Shown: piece after piece, positions 13,191-21,707 of the stretch
Position numbering within the stretch: position 1 is the stretch's first letter
How the letters are laid out: each line of letters begins with the position of its first letter
From: a virus
Length of the DNA stretch: 30,313 bases
Reading direction: 5' to 3' (one strand)
IMG/VR virus record: IMGVR_UViG_3300034073_002528
Coordinates: 1-30,313 of that record
Translations under genes and position numbers: made by a program
Notes under the pieces: model-generated
The model's database searches: none
Seen by the model: only the letters and a program-made list of their open reading frames with translations
What the model was told of the DNA's origin: nothing

Positions 13191-16100
13191 TTAGAATGCT
13201 CCTACAGGGGCGAGCCGTCCGCCTTTACGACTTGCAGATGCAATTTCCTCTTTTGCAATCTTCCTAGATATTGCTTCAGCGATTTTTGCAGCAGTAGTTT
13301 CAGGATTGTCATTACCCGTATACTTTTCTATGGTTACAGAGATGTTGTTCACTGTATTATACGATGTTTGTTGTCCGCCTGCAACCCCAAGTTTGCCTTC
13401 CCGGTTGCGCTTGAGGGGAATGATTGCTTCAGGCCCAGCCTCTCCCATAAGTCCAGTCCCTTTTGCAAGTGGGAATAGGGTTGGGGATGTTACTATTCCG
13501 CCGGAAGCAAATGGGGTTATACTCCCGTTTTGAACTATGTTACCTTTTGCGCTAGGAGTAGGAGAGCCAGTAAGTAGTCCTGTAACAAACCCCATAAGCC
13601 CTTTACCTGCTCCAGAAGACATAAACATATCAGCCAAACTTTGTGTTATCTTGTCAGTAAGAATCCTTTGGAAAGATTGCAAGACATTGCTGGCAAATTG
13701 CTTTGCTGCATCCCCGGCAGACAAGGTTCCTTGGATGAAGGCTTCAAAGGGTTGGCGGAAGGCTTGAGTCAACTCTTGTTTCATAACCATGGCAGTCTCC
13801 GTGCTTTTTAGCTGCAAACTATCAAGTGTTGCTTGAGCCTTACCAATCTCTGTTGTAACTTCAACATTGGTCATTCCACCTGGGATTGCTTTGGCTGCTT
13901 CTGCTTGTTTCTCTTTGAGTTTTGCGATAAGGGCTTCTTGGTCTTTAATTTGTTTAGCAACAATCGCATCTGTTTGTATAGCGGCCTCTAACTCTGTCAG
14001 TGACCCTTGTGATTGTAAAGTTTGGATGCGTTGCAGTTGGCTTTCATAAGCCACCTGTTTCCCCGCCTGTTTGTCCGACAAAGTATCTAGTGTTGTCAGA
14101 AGGCGTGCATTGGCCAAGCCCGTCTGATACACTTGTTCTTCTATTGCGGCTTTTTGCTTCTGTTCTGCTGTGCCTTTGGCAAGCAAGTCCAGATTCATCT
14201 TCCGCCATTCCGCAGTACTCCGTTCGTAACGTATGAGTCTAGACTCTGCTTGTGCGCCAGACAAAGCAACAGCCTGTTCTTTCATCTTTTCCGTAAGGTC
14301 TGTATACTTTGCCAGCGCACCTAAGCGTTTTGTCTCAAGTTGCAGTAGGCGTTGCTTACCTGCTTCGGTTGTCTCCTCTATGTTTTGCTGAATGTTTAAT
14401 TCATTGCTGATGTTCCTGATTGTTTCTTGGCGTTGCTTCAGGAGCGTGTTGCCTTCCAACAAGTAGTTTTGCGCCCGTTCCATAGCCCCACGGGTTTCTT
14501 CCGGAACACTTGGGTCTGTTTTCACACGAGCCAAAGCTGTTGGGTCAAGTGTTCCTTCTTGAATGCCGAGGCGTTTATACAGGGCACTTGTGCGAGTGTC
14601 CCCCATATTATAAGCCATGACTGCAACTTGGAAGTCTTTGAACCGGCGTAATTGTTTTGCAAAATACTCTTGTCCAACACGGTCAAGTTCTACTGCTGTG
14701 GCGGTTGCATAACCCTTTACATCCCCAACAACTTCTTTCCATGCAATCGGCGTGACTTGCATAGTGCCTCTTGCGCCCTTTGGGGAAGTTATGTTTTCGG
14801 TTCCGGGGAGTGGGGCAACCCGGCTAGACTCCATCCGCCGAACAGCAACAATCATCTTGTCAAACGAAGCAGAGGCTTCTGTAAGAATGTTGTTTTGCGC
14901 TTCAAGGGCAGTGTTTATGGATTGTTGTTGGGCGAGTCGTTCTTGCTGAATTGCGTTTATGCGCTTGTTTGCTTCTTCGAGTCGCTCGTAGTAGTCTGTG
15001 AATCCAAGTGTTCCCGCCGCAAATTCTTTGTCGGCTGTCTCAATCTCGGTACGAAGTATCTGTTCTTCGTTACGCTTATAGTCTTTGGCAAGCCTAAGTT
15101 TCTCTTGCAGGTCTGTTTTGACAGCATCAAGTGTCTTCTTACTACCGTCAAGCCGCATCTTCAGCATGTCGTCTTGAGCCTTCCGTGTCTCTTCGCCGAA
15201 ATCATATTCTAGTTTCGCTTGGGCTGCTGCATGTTCTTTGAACAGCCGGAGCATTTGCTCTTGGATATGTTGTTTTTGGTCAAGGTCAGTCTTATTCCAT
15301 ATTACGCTTTCTGCAACTCCCTTTTTGCGTTGGGCTTCAACATAGTCATCCATTGCCTTCATGTTCTCTTGCTGAATGGCAATGTCAGCCTTAAACTTCT
15401 CTTCGAGTTTAGCAGAAGCAGCCTGGCGTGCCACATCCAACTCCCCAAGTTTAACCTTAAGGTAGCCAGCAGCATCTCCCATTTCTGTCATACGTTTGGC
15501 CTGAACACCAAGTATTGTTGCCTCGGCTTCCAGTTCGTCTGAGCGTTTGAGTGTTGTTGTTGGGTCGGGTTTGTAGCGAGTTTCAGCAGCCTTTGTTGCT
15601 TCCTCTTCGGTTTTGTCCCGCATTTTGATGGCAGCAATATCAAGCAGCGTTTCCCGTTGTTTCCCAAGAAGTCTGTTGAGTGCTGCGGACGCAAGGCTAT
15701 AGCCTTTTTCAGTTCTGACGTTGGCTTGTAGGGCCGTGTTTACATCTTGTAGGTCTGTTGTGTATTCTTCGTGCAGGGCTTTCAACATTCGTTGCTTTTC
15801 AGCCAAAGGCCGCATAGAGTCTACAATAGACTTGACTTCCCGTCGGTGTTGAGTGGTTATAACATCTTGGGCGGCTAGAGCAGCATCACGCAAAGCGTCA
15901 ACTTCTACTTGGGAGGCTGACTTTATCCAAGTCTGGACGTCTTTTGACCGTTCGGCAAGTCCCTGCATAAAAGCATCAAGTTTCCTAACATCCGGGTCTT
16001 CTTCAAGCCGAATAATTATGTTCCCTGCATCATTTGTCTCTTTCAACTCCCGACGCAAGTTTGTGAAGAAATCTTTTGTGCCAGTGGCAGCCGAACTTTG

Positions 16101-19100
16101 CTCAAGATTATATTGGTGCAGGGACTCCGTGAGGGCTGCATAGGCTGCACCAATAATCGACACGGTTGAGGCAAACTGCTTAAACGTACCGAGCAGTGCC
16201 CCTGAGTACTTTTGCGCTTCTATGATGTGCTTGACAAGTTCGGCAAACTTAACCGCAAGAATAGTAACTCCCAACCCTGCAAGTCCGTGCATTCCAACTT
16301 GTAATCCGTCGATGATGTAGCGCAGGGTTTTACCCTCGGATGCCAACTCCCGGAAGGAGCGCATCCCATCCGTGACTGCCCTCACAAAATCTTGAATTTT
16401 ATCTTCGCTTAGTCTGTAGAGGGTTTCTTGCAGGAGAATCAACTCATTCTTCATTCGCTCAATGTCAGCATTCAACATTGTTGCCGCAATAGCGAATGAG
16501 GGAGCAAACTTCCTGTGCATGTAGTCAATGAAGCCATCCATAGTTTCCTGGGCAAAAACCATCCCGTCCTTCATCTTCTTTGAGAGTTCTGACGGAAGTA
16601 TGCCCATACTTTCTGCAAATGCCGCGAAGGCACCGGGCAACAGGTTACCTAGCTGTTTGACAAGTTCTTCTGATTGAACTTTGGACTTGTTGAAAATCTG
16701 TGAGAGCGCAAGATAGACGTGCTGAGTTTCGTCGGCAGACTTATGCAGAGCCGTCATTACAGCATTCAACTTCGTAAACATAGTCCACGTGCGTTCCGTG
16801 GATATGCCTGCCAGACTTGTAGATGCTTGGAATGTTGTGAAACTTTTACGTAGTTCACTTATGTTTTTGCCTGTACGGGACGCTTCTTTGTTCAAAGCAT
16901 TTATGGCGGCCTCTGCACCGGCAGCCGAACCCATAGTAGCAGTTAGTGTTGCTCGGACACTGTCAAGGGCGATACCAACTGGGATAATGTCGCGGATTGT
17001 TGTAGAGAAAGCCGTTGCAACTCTGTTTACAGCACCCCACGCAACATAAGTCTCAAAAACATATTTCAGGAGACCAGAAAAGCCTCTGTTGAGCCGGTGA
17101 AACTCATTGTTCGTAGGGGACAGTATGTCACGTTGTGCAGCCAATCCTCTAAGCGTTTCGTAGTAGTGGGACTCGATAGCCCGGCGTTTTGCCGCTGCTT
17201 CTGCATCCGTTCGTATAAGTTTGTTTTGAATGTCCTGTTCAATTTGAAGCATGTCGCTAGAGTATCGCCGACGTGCCTCTTTCTCTTTCCTGTTCACAAG
17301 TTCCACTTGGACAAGCCGGTGTTCAGGGCCATACTTCTGGACAAGGGCATTGTAACGTGCAAGTTCTTCTAGTTCTTGCTGGCGAGAGCGCGTTAAGTTC
17401 TTGTGAGCCGCCAACAAAGAATCTATAACCCGCTGTTCATCCATGTATTGTTGGACAGGGGCATATGCTTCTGTAAGGGCTTTTGTTGCTTTCCCAACGG
17501 CTTTTGTAGTCTGGCCCCGCATTGCAGGTTGTCCCAAGCCCTCATTGTAATACTTCTGCCGGATTTCAGCCTTGGCTTTTTCCAAGTCTAGAAGTATCTT
17601 TTTCTCTTTTTCGGCGGCTGCTGCTTGAAGGGCTTGCAGCGAAGTCTCCCCATTCAGCGTTACCGCTTTCTGAGTCTCATAGCCAGACCGCATTGCCGCA
17701 ACTTTGGCTCGCCATTCTGCATCAAAAGTATCTAGGCGTTGCTTTGCGGCATACAGGGCAACGTCTGTTTGTGCCTGTTCATGGGCCTTTGCCCGCGCAA
17801 GTTCTGTTTTCTCCCGGCTGCGGATACCTTCTTCTACAATCTTGTAGTCTGCTTCCTGTTCTTTTTGCACGGCAATAGCACTCCTTCTACGTGCCAAAGC
17901 CCTAAGTGTTGCATCCTTGGCCCGAAGTTCTATGTTTTGCAGCCGGTCATAACGATTTATAAAAGTCTGAAGGTCAATAACCCCTTCTTCATAAGACTTC
18001 TTAAGTTTGTTTCTGTGCGTGTCAATCCGTTGCTCAACTTGTACAAAGCGAAGTTTGTAACGGGCTTGGGCGGCTTCGATTGACTGTTCACCCTTACGCT
18101 CAGTGATTTCACGAAGCCGGTATAGTTGTTGCTGCTGTTCGTCCGACTTCTTTCCATATTCTGCCATCTCAGCCAATCTTTGAGCATGGCCTGCCCGCAA
18201 AGCCTCAGCTTCCCGCTGGTTTTGCAGAATCACGGCTTCCCAAGATGTAATCCCCCGCGTAGCTTCGGAGATTCGTTGCGTTATAAGATTCTCAGTTTCA
18301 GGGCCAGGCTGTGCTGACAGTTCCCGTAAGTCTCGCGCTAAATCTCTACGGATTCGCCGGATTTCATTGGCAGCGTGAAGATTCTGAACAACCTCCGAGT
18401 CTAGTCCATGTTTGACAACGGCCATCCCTTCTTTAACAGCCGTAATCTGGTCATCGGCCCGTTCCTTCTGGATTATGCGGAATCTGTTGGCAGCCGCCTT
18501 TTCCTCTTGTTGAACTTGTTTAAGGGCAGCAATCTGTTCTTCAGCCAACAAATGTACGGCTTCAATCTGTTGGTGATACTTGTTTATTATTGCTTCGACG
18601 GCTGCTTGCGGGGCTTGTGTTTGTTGGGCAGCAACAAGTTCTTTCCCGAGTTCCCGTTCAATCTGTAAGATGTCCTTCTTTTTCTTGACTTCAAGATACT
18701 TGATGCTGTCAACACCATGTCGCATTGCAGCAACTTGAAGGTCGATTGAATCTTCCCAGTTGTTCGTAAGTTCCTTGTTGAGTGACTCCTCGTCTTTTAC
18801 AAGTTCAAGGTGGTGTTTGTATGTCTCGGTTATTGCTTTTTCACGTTGACGCAACAAAGCGGTTTCTGCTTCTACTTCGGCTGCAAGTGCTTCGGGGGTT
18901 GCAGTAACCGCTGCTTGTTCCATAAGCACAGCCAAACGATTCTTATGGGCCAGCCGTTCCCTTTCCAAAGCCGCATTTGTTGCTTCTTCGAGCAGAATGC
19001 GAATGTTGTTGTTGGCTTTTACAGCCGCGACTTCCAAGTCCCCTTCTTGAGTTACTGCAAGCGTGCGTTCTTGGGCGGCTCTGCGAGTGAGTCTTAGGAT

Positions 19101-19418
19101 TTCGTCATGACTTTTCTGGAGATTGGCCGTGTAAGCGTTTTTTGCTTGATTAAATTGATCTTGTGCCCAACCAACGTCACCAAAGATTGCGGATACTGCG
19201 GCCTTTATATCTTTGACCGACTTACTTGTAACTTCCCCAAGCATTTCAATGTTATGCCGATACGTTGTTGACGTATCTTCACTGAAAGTTAGGACAGAGT
19301 TCAGCCTCGAAACTTCAACTCCAAGAGCCTTCAGCCTTTCTGACAGCCGAGCGTATGTATCCTCCCCAGAAAGTCTGCTCTCAATGTTGATTACTAAAGA
19401 GTTTTCGGTTTTGGCCAT
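13191..19418 (-). CDS. H: Tape measure protein with embedded lytic transglycosylase
   Basis: A 2075-residue tape measure protein that sets tail length and is ejected during infection. Residues about 80-760 are a highly charged coiled coil with imperfect units of about 100 residues (VAAVKANNN near 127, VAAMRHGVD near 229, ITAVKEGMA near 323, VAAMRSGYE near 573). Residues about 770-980 match the tape-measure domain (LNRGFSGLLKYVFETYVAWG, ISELRKSFTTFQASTSLAG, LGNLLPGAFAAFAESMGI). Hydrophobic segments follow (about 1030-1100). A soluble lytic transglycosylase domain begins at VRRMESSR with catalytic Glu1530 (codon 14829-14831), then ARGTMQVTP and VAVMAYNMG. A glycine-rich C-terminus (GLMGFVTGLLTGS, ASGGIVTSPT, MGEAGPEAIIP) is typical of the family. 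The ATG at 19418 has AGGA eight bases upstream. At lambda's ratio (853 residues for about 135 nm) the tail would be near 325 nm, an inference. Confidence 0.95.
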   Translation of the reverse strand: MAKTENSLVINIESRLSGEDTYARLSERLKALGVEVSRLNSVLTFSEDTSTTYRHNIEMLGEVTSKSVKDIKAAVSAIFGDVGWAQDQFNQAKNAYTANLQKSHDEILRLTRRAAQERTLAVTQEGDLEVAAVKANNNIRILLEEATNAALERERLAHKNRLAVLMEQAAVTATPEALAAEVEAETALLRQREKAITETYKHHLELVKDEESLNKELTNNWEDSIDLQVAAMRHGVDSIKYLEVKKKKDILQIERELGKELVAAQQTQAPQAAVEAIINKYHQQIEAVHLLAEEQIAALKQVQQEEKAAANRFRIIQKERADDQITAVKEGMAVVKHGLDSEVVQNLHAANEIRRIRRDLARDLRELSAQPGPETENLITQRISEATRGITSWEAVILQNQREAEALRAGHAQRLAEMAEYGKKSDEQQQQLYRLREITERKGEQSIEAAQARYKLRFVQVEQRIDTHRNKLKKSYEEGVIDLQTFINRYDRLQNIELRAKDATLRALARRRSAIAVQKEQEADYKIVEEGIRSREKTELARAKAHEQAQTDVALYAAKQRLDTFDAEWRAKVAAMRSGYETQKAVTLNGETSLQALQAAAAEKEKKILLDLEKAKAEIRQKYYNEGLGQPAMRGQTTKAVGKATKALTEAYAPVQQYMDEQRVIDSLLAAHKNLTRSRQQELEELARYNALVQKYGPEHRLVQVELVNRKEKEARRRYSSDMLQIEQDIQNKLIRTDAEAAAKRRAIESHYYETLRGLAAQRDILSPTNNEFHRLNRGFSGLLKYVFETYVAWGAVNRVATAFSTTIRDIIPVGIALDSVRATLTATMGSAAGAEAAINALNKEASRTGKNISELRKSFTTFQASTSLAGISTERTWTMFTKLNAVMTALHKSADETQHVYLALSQIFNKSKVQSEELVKQLGNLLPGAFAAFAESMGILPSELSKKMKDGMVFAQETMDGFIDYMHRKFAPSFAIAATMLNADIERMKNELILLQETLYRLSEDKIQDFVRAVTDGMRSFRELASEGKTLRYIIDGLQVGMHGLAGLGVTILAVKFAELVKHIIEAQKYSGALLGTFKQFASTVSIIGAAYAALTESLHQYNLEQSSAATGTKDFFTNLRRELKETNDAGNIIIRLEEDPDVRKLDAFMQGLAERSKDVQTWIKSASQVEVDALRDAALAAQDVITTQHRREVKSIVDSMRPLAEKQRMLKALHEEYTTDLQDVNTALQANVRTEKGYSLASAALNRLLGKQRETLLDIAAIKMRDKTEEEATKAAETRYKPDPTTTLKRSDELEAEATILGVQAKRMTEMGDAAGYLKVKLGELDVARQAASAKLEEKFKADIAIQQENMKAMDDYVEAQRKKGVAESVIWNKTDLDQKQHIQEQMLRLFKEHAAAQAKLEYDFGEETRKAQDDMLKMRLDGSKKTLDAVKTDLQEKLRLAKDYKRNEEQILRTEIETADKEFAAGTLGFTDYYERLEEANKRINAIQQERLAQQQSINTALEAQNNILTEASASFDKMIVAVRRMESSRVAPLPGTENITSPKGARGTMQVTPIAWKEVVGDVKGYATATAVELDRVGQEYFAKQLRRFKDFQVAVMAYNMGDTRTSALYKRLGIQEGTLDPTALARVKTDPSVPEETRGAMERAQNYLLEGNTLLKQRQETIRNISNELNIQQNIEETTEAGKQRLLQLETKRLGALAKYTDLTEKMKEQAVALSGAQAESRLIRYERSTAEWRKMNLDLLAKGTAEQKQKAAIEEQVYQTGLANARLLTTLDTLSDKQAGKQVAYESQLQRIQTLQSQGSLTELEAAIQTDAIVAKQIKDQEALIAKLKEKQAEAAKAIPGGMTNVEVTTEIGKAQATLDSLQLKSTETAMVMKQELTQAFRQPFEAFIQGTLSAGDAAKQFASNVLQSFQRILTDKITQSLADMFMSSGAGKGLMGFVTGLLTGSPTPSAKGNIVQNGSITPFASGGIVTSPTLFPLAKGTGLMGEAGPEAIIPLKRNREGKLGVAGGQQTSYNTVNNISVTIEKYTGNDNPETTAAKIAEAISRKIAKEEIASASRKGGRLAPVGAF

Positions 19419-20231
19419 TATGGTAATCCTGCATCTTATTCACATACCCGGAATGGATATAGGGGATTTTGGTAAGCGTATCTGTTAGCGGGAGTTTGAA
19501 CTCGTCAATTAGCCGCAACAGTATTGCAGAGTCTAAGGTATACTCGGCGTTGCAATAGTGCCTGAGTATAACATACAGGTCATAGATAGGTTTGTTTGTC
19601 TCAAACAGTAGTACTTCTACGATTTCGTCGGGTTCTGTCGGTTGTGGGGTTGGGGGCAGCCCGCCCCCGTCGTCCCCATAACTTCTGAAAAGGGCGTCTA
19701 AGGCTTCTTCGTCTTCTGCTTGTTTACGTTGTTCTTCTGCATGTGGTGCGGGGAGGCTGCAATAAGCAAGTGCCTCCCCTGCCTCTATTAGTTTCCCAAT
19801 TCGTTTGACAAGTCTACGTTAACAAGGGCTTTTGGATAGGCTCCGTATATGGCCGTTGCATAAGGATTCGAGTCAAAGAGCAGGGATTTCAGAAGTTCCA
19901 AACACTCGTCGGCGTCTTCCCACGCATCCCCCTTCTTTTCCTTCCTGGAATCTTTCACAAGTATATGGGTAACAGCCCCAGTTTCCGTGTCCTCGACATC
20001 AAACTCAATGTCTTTAACATAGAGAATCTCGTCTTTGATAAACTTGTCAAGCAAACCTGTCTGTACAGCCTCAGTAAACATATCCTGGAAGGCTTTAAGT
20101 CTGTTTTCTGCTTCTGTTTTTCCGTGACGATTGAAGCCTACAACAAACGACGTACTCGCACCACTGCCATCCCGACACTGAACTTTGAGTTCAATAACCG
20201 GGCTTTGAAGTTTCAAATATAACTTCTTCAT
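19381..20231 (-). CDS. Tail assembly chaperone G-T fusion made by -1 frameshift
   Basis: Reading G in frame from 20231 to the heptamer GGGAAAC (19797-19791), then shifting back one base, continues as an open frame from CTA (19791-19789) to TGA at 19383-19381. This gives 147 + 136 = about 283 residues. The extension begins LIEAGEALAYCSLPAPHAEE, has a Pro-rich linker (GGGLPPTPQPTEPDE) and an alpha-helical-looking tail (YDLYVILRHYCNAEYTLDSA ... IPYIHSGYVNKMQDYHN). It has no start codon with a ribosome-binding site of its own, and it overlaps the tape measure start by 38 bases. Position, slippery sequence and overlap all match lambda gpG/gpGT, where the T part recruits tail tube subunits to the tape measure-chaperone complex. 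The apparent gap 19419-19787 is thus coding. Confidence 0.88.
19750..19797 (-). promoter_or_regulatory. Programmed -1 ribosomal frameshift signal (slippery heptamer + stem-loop)
   Basis: On the minus strand the heptamer G GGA AAC occupies 19797-19791 in the correct phase, directly before TAA TAG. It is the X XXY YYZ type and differs from lambda's GGGAAAG at one base. Eleven bases further, GGGGAGGC (19779-19772) pairs perfectly with GCCTCCCC (19757-19750) around a 14-base loop. With a bulged A the stem extends by two more pairs and comes about 8 bases from the heptamer. This is the classic stimulator layout. Confidence 0.88.
19788..20231 (-). CDS. Tail assembly chaperone G (unshifted product)
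   Basis: A 147-residue acidic protein ending SNELGN just before tandem stops TAA TAG. Length, position directly before the tape measure gene, and the slippery site at its last codons identify it as the lambda gpG-like chaperone. It coats the tape measure protein during tail assembly and is absent from the finished virion. Sequence pieces: LYLKLQSPVIELKVQ and STSFVVGFNRHGKTEAENRL at the N-terminus, FQDMFTEAVQTGLL in the middle and DADECLELLKSLL near the end. The ATG at 20231 overlaps the TGA of the preceding small membrane-protein gene, and GAGGCGA lies immediately upstream. Identification is from gene order and the frameshift rather than from a strong sequence signature. Confidence 0.85.
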   Translation of the reverse strand: MKKLYLKLQSPVIELKVQCRDGSGASTSFVVGFNRHGKTEAENRLKAFQDMFTEAVQTGLLDKFIKDEILYVKDIEFDVEDTETGAVTHILVKDSRKEKKGDAWEDADECLELLKSLLFDSNPYATAIYGAYPKALVNVDLSNELGN

Positions 20232-20497
20232 TCTCGCCTCATGTGAACATAGTTAATGGGTTCTTTCGGACACTGGGTCTGCTTCAACTCCCCAACTGCT
20301 TTTGACAACTCACGCAACACTTCATTGTGTTCTCCCATCGCTTCCGTGAATGCTTCTCGCCACTCTGCCCGCTCTTGTTGTTGTAACTCCAAAAGCCGTA
20401 GGATTATGCCTTTACCGATAATCCAAATGGTTATGAACAGTGCCCCGATAACCATGCCGGGTAAACCAAATTGTTGCCAGGGTGATATTGCTTCCAT
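20228..20497 (-). CDS. Small membrane protein with coiled-coil tail, first gene of tail operon
   Basis: An 89-residue protein with one strong transmembrane helix (about residues 11-36, LPGMVIGALFITIWIIGKGI) followed by a charged amphipathic helix, likely coiled coil (about 36-75, ELQQQERAEWREAF ... LRELSKAVGELK). The ATG at 20497 was preferred over an in-frame TTG at 20509 because GGAG (20507-20504) sits six bases before the ATG. It is the first gene after the leftward promoter and overlaps G by ATGA-type coupling. The helix-plus-coiled-coil layout is seen in some holin-associated (XhlA-like, though there the membrane helix is C-terminal) and spanin-like proteins, so a membrane/lysis role is possible. 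I do not recognise a specific family. Confidence 0.7.
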   Translation of the reverse strand: MEAISPWQQFGLPGMVIGALFITIWIIGKGIILRLLELQQQERAEWREAFTEAMGEHNEVLRELSKAVGELKQTQCPKEPINYVHMRRE

Positions 20498-20532
20498 TAG
20501 GAACTCCAAAAGATGTTGCGGGTCAAAGACAG

Positions 20533-20561
20533 TTGCATTTACCGCCAGACTTGTGTAGAAT
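20533..20561 (+). promoter_or_regulatory. Rightward sigma70-type promoter for the head operon
   Basis: Plus strand: TTGCAT (20533-20538), 17-base spacer, TAGAAT (20556-20561), with a start near 20568. It lies about 55 bases before the terminase small-subunit ATG. Its -10 overlaps the -10 of the leftward promoter by two bases, so both could not be bound by polymerase at once. Match to consensus is moderate. Confidence 0.5.
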
Positions 20562-20588
20562 TATAGCACGGGTGTCGGCTCAAGGCAA
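20560..20588 (-). promoter_or_regulatory. Leftward sigma70-type promoter for the tail operon
   Basis: On the minus strand: TTGCCT (20588-20583), 17-base spacer, TATAAT (20565-20560), with an extended -10 TG one base before it (TGCTATAAT). The -10 is a perfect consensus and the start would fall near 20553. It lies 56 bases ahead of the first tail-operon ATG (20497). It is the best promoter-like sequence seen in the window. Confidence 0.75.
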
Positions 20589-20624
20589 CCCAAAGGTTAT
20601 GACGTGGTGAGACGAGAGACAAAT

Positions 20625-21707
20625 ATGACAGACATGACAAACATATTAGACACTGAAACCCCTCAAAGTTCCCCAGAAGATACAGTAACTCCCCCTACGA
20701 CATTTGTCATAGACATGGAGGATAAAGTAAGTCCGACAATGTTGGCTGCTTTGTGGGGCCAGAACATATCAGGGTTGTACCAAGAGTTCCAGCAAGGCCG
20801 ATACGGTACAAAGCCCCTGACAGAAATGACTTACAGGGAGGCTATGTATGCCTATCGGCAATCTATGATTAAGTCTGTAGACTTAAAAGTAGCTAAGGAA
20901 GAGACGGAGCGTCTGGCACGGCTGAAAACTATTGAAGAAGAACGGTTGTTTCAAGAGGAAAAGCTACGGATCAAAACCGATGCCGAAATCCGGAAGCAGG
21001 CTATCGAGGCTGATGTTGAAGCCACCAGAGTCAAAGAACGTGCATTGCTCGCAGATGAAAATGCCGTGACAAAAGCCCATGCAACCATTAGGGAATTTGA
21101 GTCAAAACTCGCAGGAGCCTTTGAGGAAATGGAGAGACTGGCGGAGAACTTGCGGGAAAGTAAGGCAACCCGTTTGTCTGAAGCCAAAACTTATGAAGCC
21201 CGCATCGCTACGTTGGAACAAAAGATTCGGGATGGAGGAGATGGGGTTCCATTGAACGCGAGAGACAAGGCTAGGTACAGACCTGGTAAGAACTTAGATG
21301 TTTCCTACGGAGAAGATGGGGAGTTTGTGCTGGACGACGCCATGCACCCTTTGGTGAAGAAGCAAATTATGCAGAAACTCAGAACGGACAGGGCGAATGA
21401 GACAAAGGCATGGCTTTCCATTGCCGAGCAACGAAAAGAACTTTTGGTTAAGTCTGAATTGTACAAACTCTATACCCCGCTGCTAATGCTCATCAAGCAA
21501 ACACTTGTCGGACTAAGCCTTGACTTCCCGGTTACCCGCCCCCGAATAGAAGAAGCCTTGCGGTATCTTGCAGATTTTGGCGATACAATTATGGAAGAAG
21601 CAGACGAAGATTCCAAGAAGTTTATTCAGCATGTGCTTGACACACCGGTAGACGAAATATCTTCTACGCTGCCCTTCGTTCCTACTTTTACAGTGGGGGC
21701 AGTATGA
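20625..21707 (+). CDS. Putative terminase small subunit with long coiled coil
   Basis: A 360-residue protein preceding and overlapping (ATGA, 21704-21707) the large terminase gene, the usual place of the DNA-recognising small subunit. Residues about 28-60 (VSPTMLAALWGQNISGLYQEF) look like a helix-turn-helix of the Nu1 type ('lA.l.g.s..tvy.l...G'). A long charged, Glu/Ala/Arg-rich coiled coil follows (about 75-200). The C-terminal part (ELLVKSELYKLYTPLLMLIK, RPRIEEALRYLADFGDTI) resembles small-subunit tails that bind the ATPase. At 360 residues it is twice the size of lambda Nu1 (181), mainly through the coiled coil. ATG 20625 was preferred over GTG 20604 because GAGAG lies six bases upstream and the extra residues are not family-like. 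A structural role other than terminase is possible. Confidence 0.7.
   Translation: MTDMTNILDTETPQSSPEDTVTPPTTFVIDMEDKVSPTMLAALWGQNISGLYQEFQQGRYGTKPLTEMTYREAMYAYRQSMIKSVDLKVAKEETERLARLKTIEEERLFQEEKLRIKTDAEIRKQAIEADVEATRVKERALLADENAVTKAHATIREFESKLAGAFEEMERLAENLRESKATRLSEAKTYEARIATLEQKIRDGGDGVPLNARDKARYRPGKNLDVSYGEDGEFVLDDAMHPLVKKQIMQKLRTDRANETKAWLSIAEQRKELLVKSELYKLYTPLLMLIKQTLVGLSLDFPVTRPRIEEALRYLADFGDTIMEEADEDSKKFIQHVLDTPVDEISSTLPFVPTFTVGAV

Noticed and set aside
14652-15212. Plus-strand open frame of 186 codons inside the tape measure gene
   Set aside because: It sits opposite the transglycosylase region of the tape measure protein; the Cys/Phe/Leu-rich translation is typical of an antisense shadow.
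20498-20624. cos site next to the terminase genes
   Set aside because: The region is shorter than a lambda-type cos and is occupied by the divergent promoters; no nicking-site symmetry or repeated binding sites were recognised.
20604-20624. GTG 20604 as start of the small terminase gene
   Set aside because: The extra residues (MVRRETN) are preceded by no good ribosome-binding site; ATG 20625 has GAGAG at suitable spacing.
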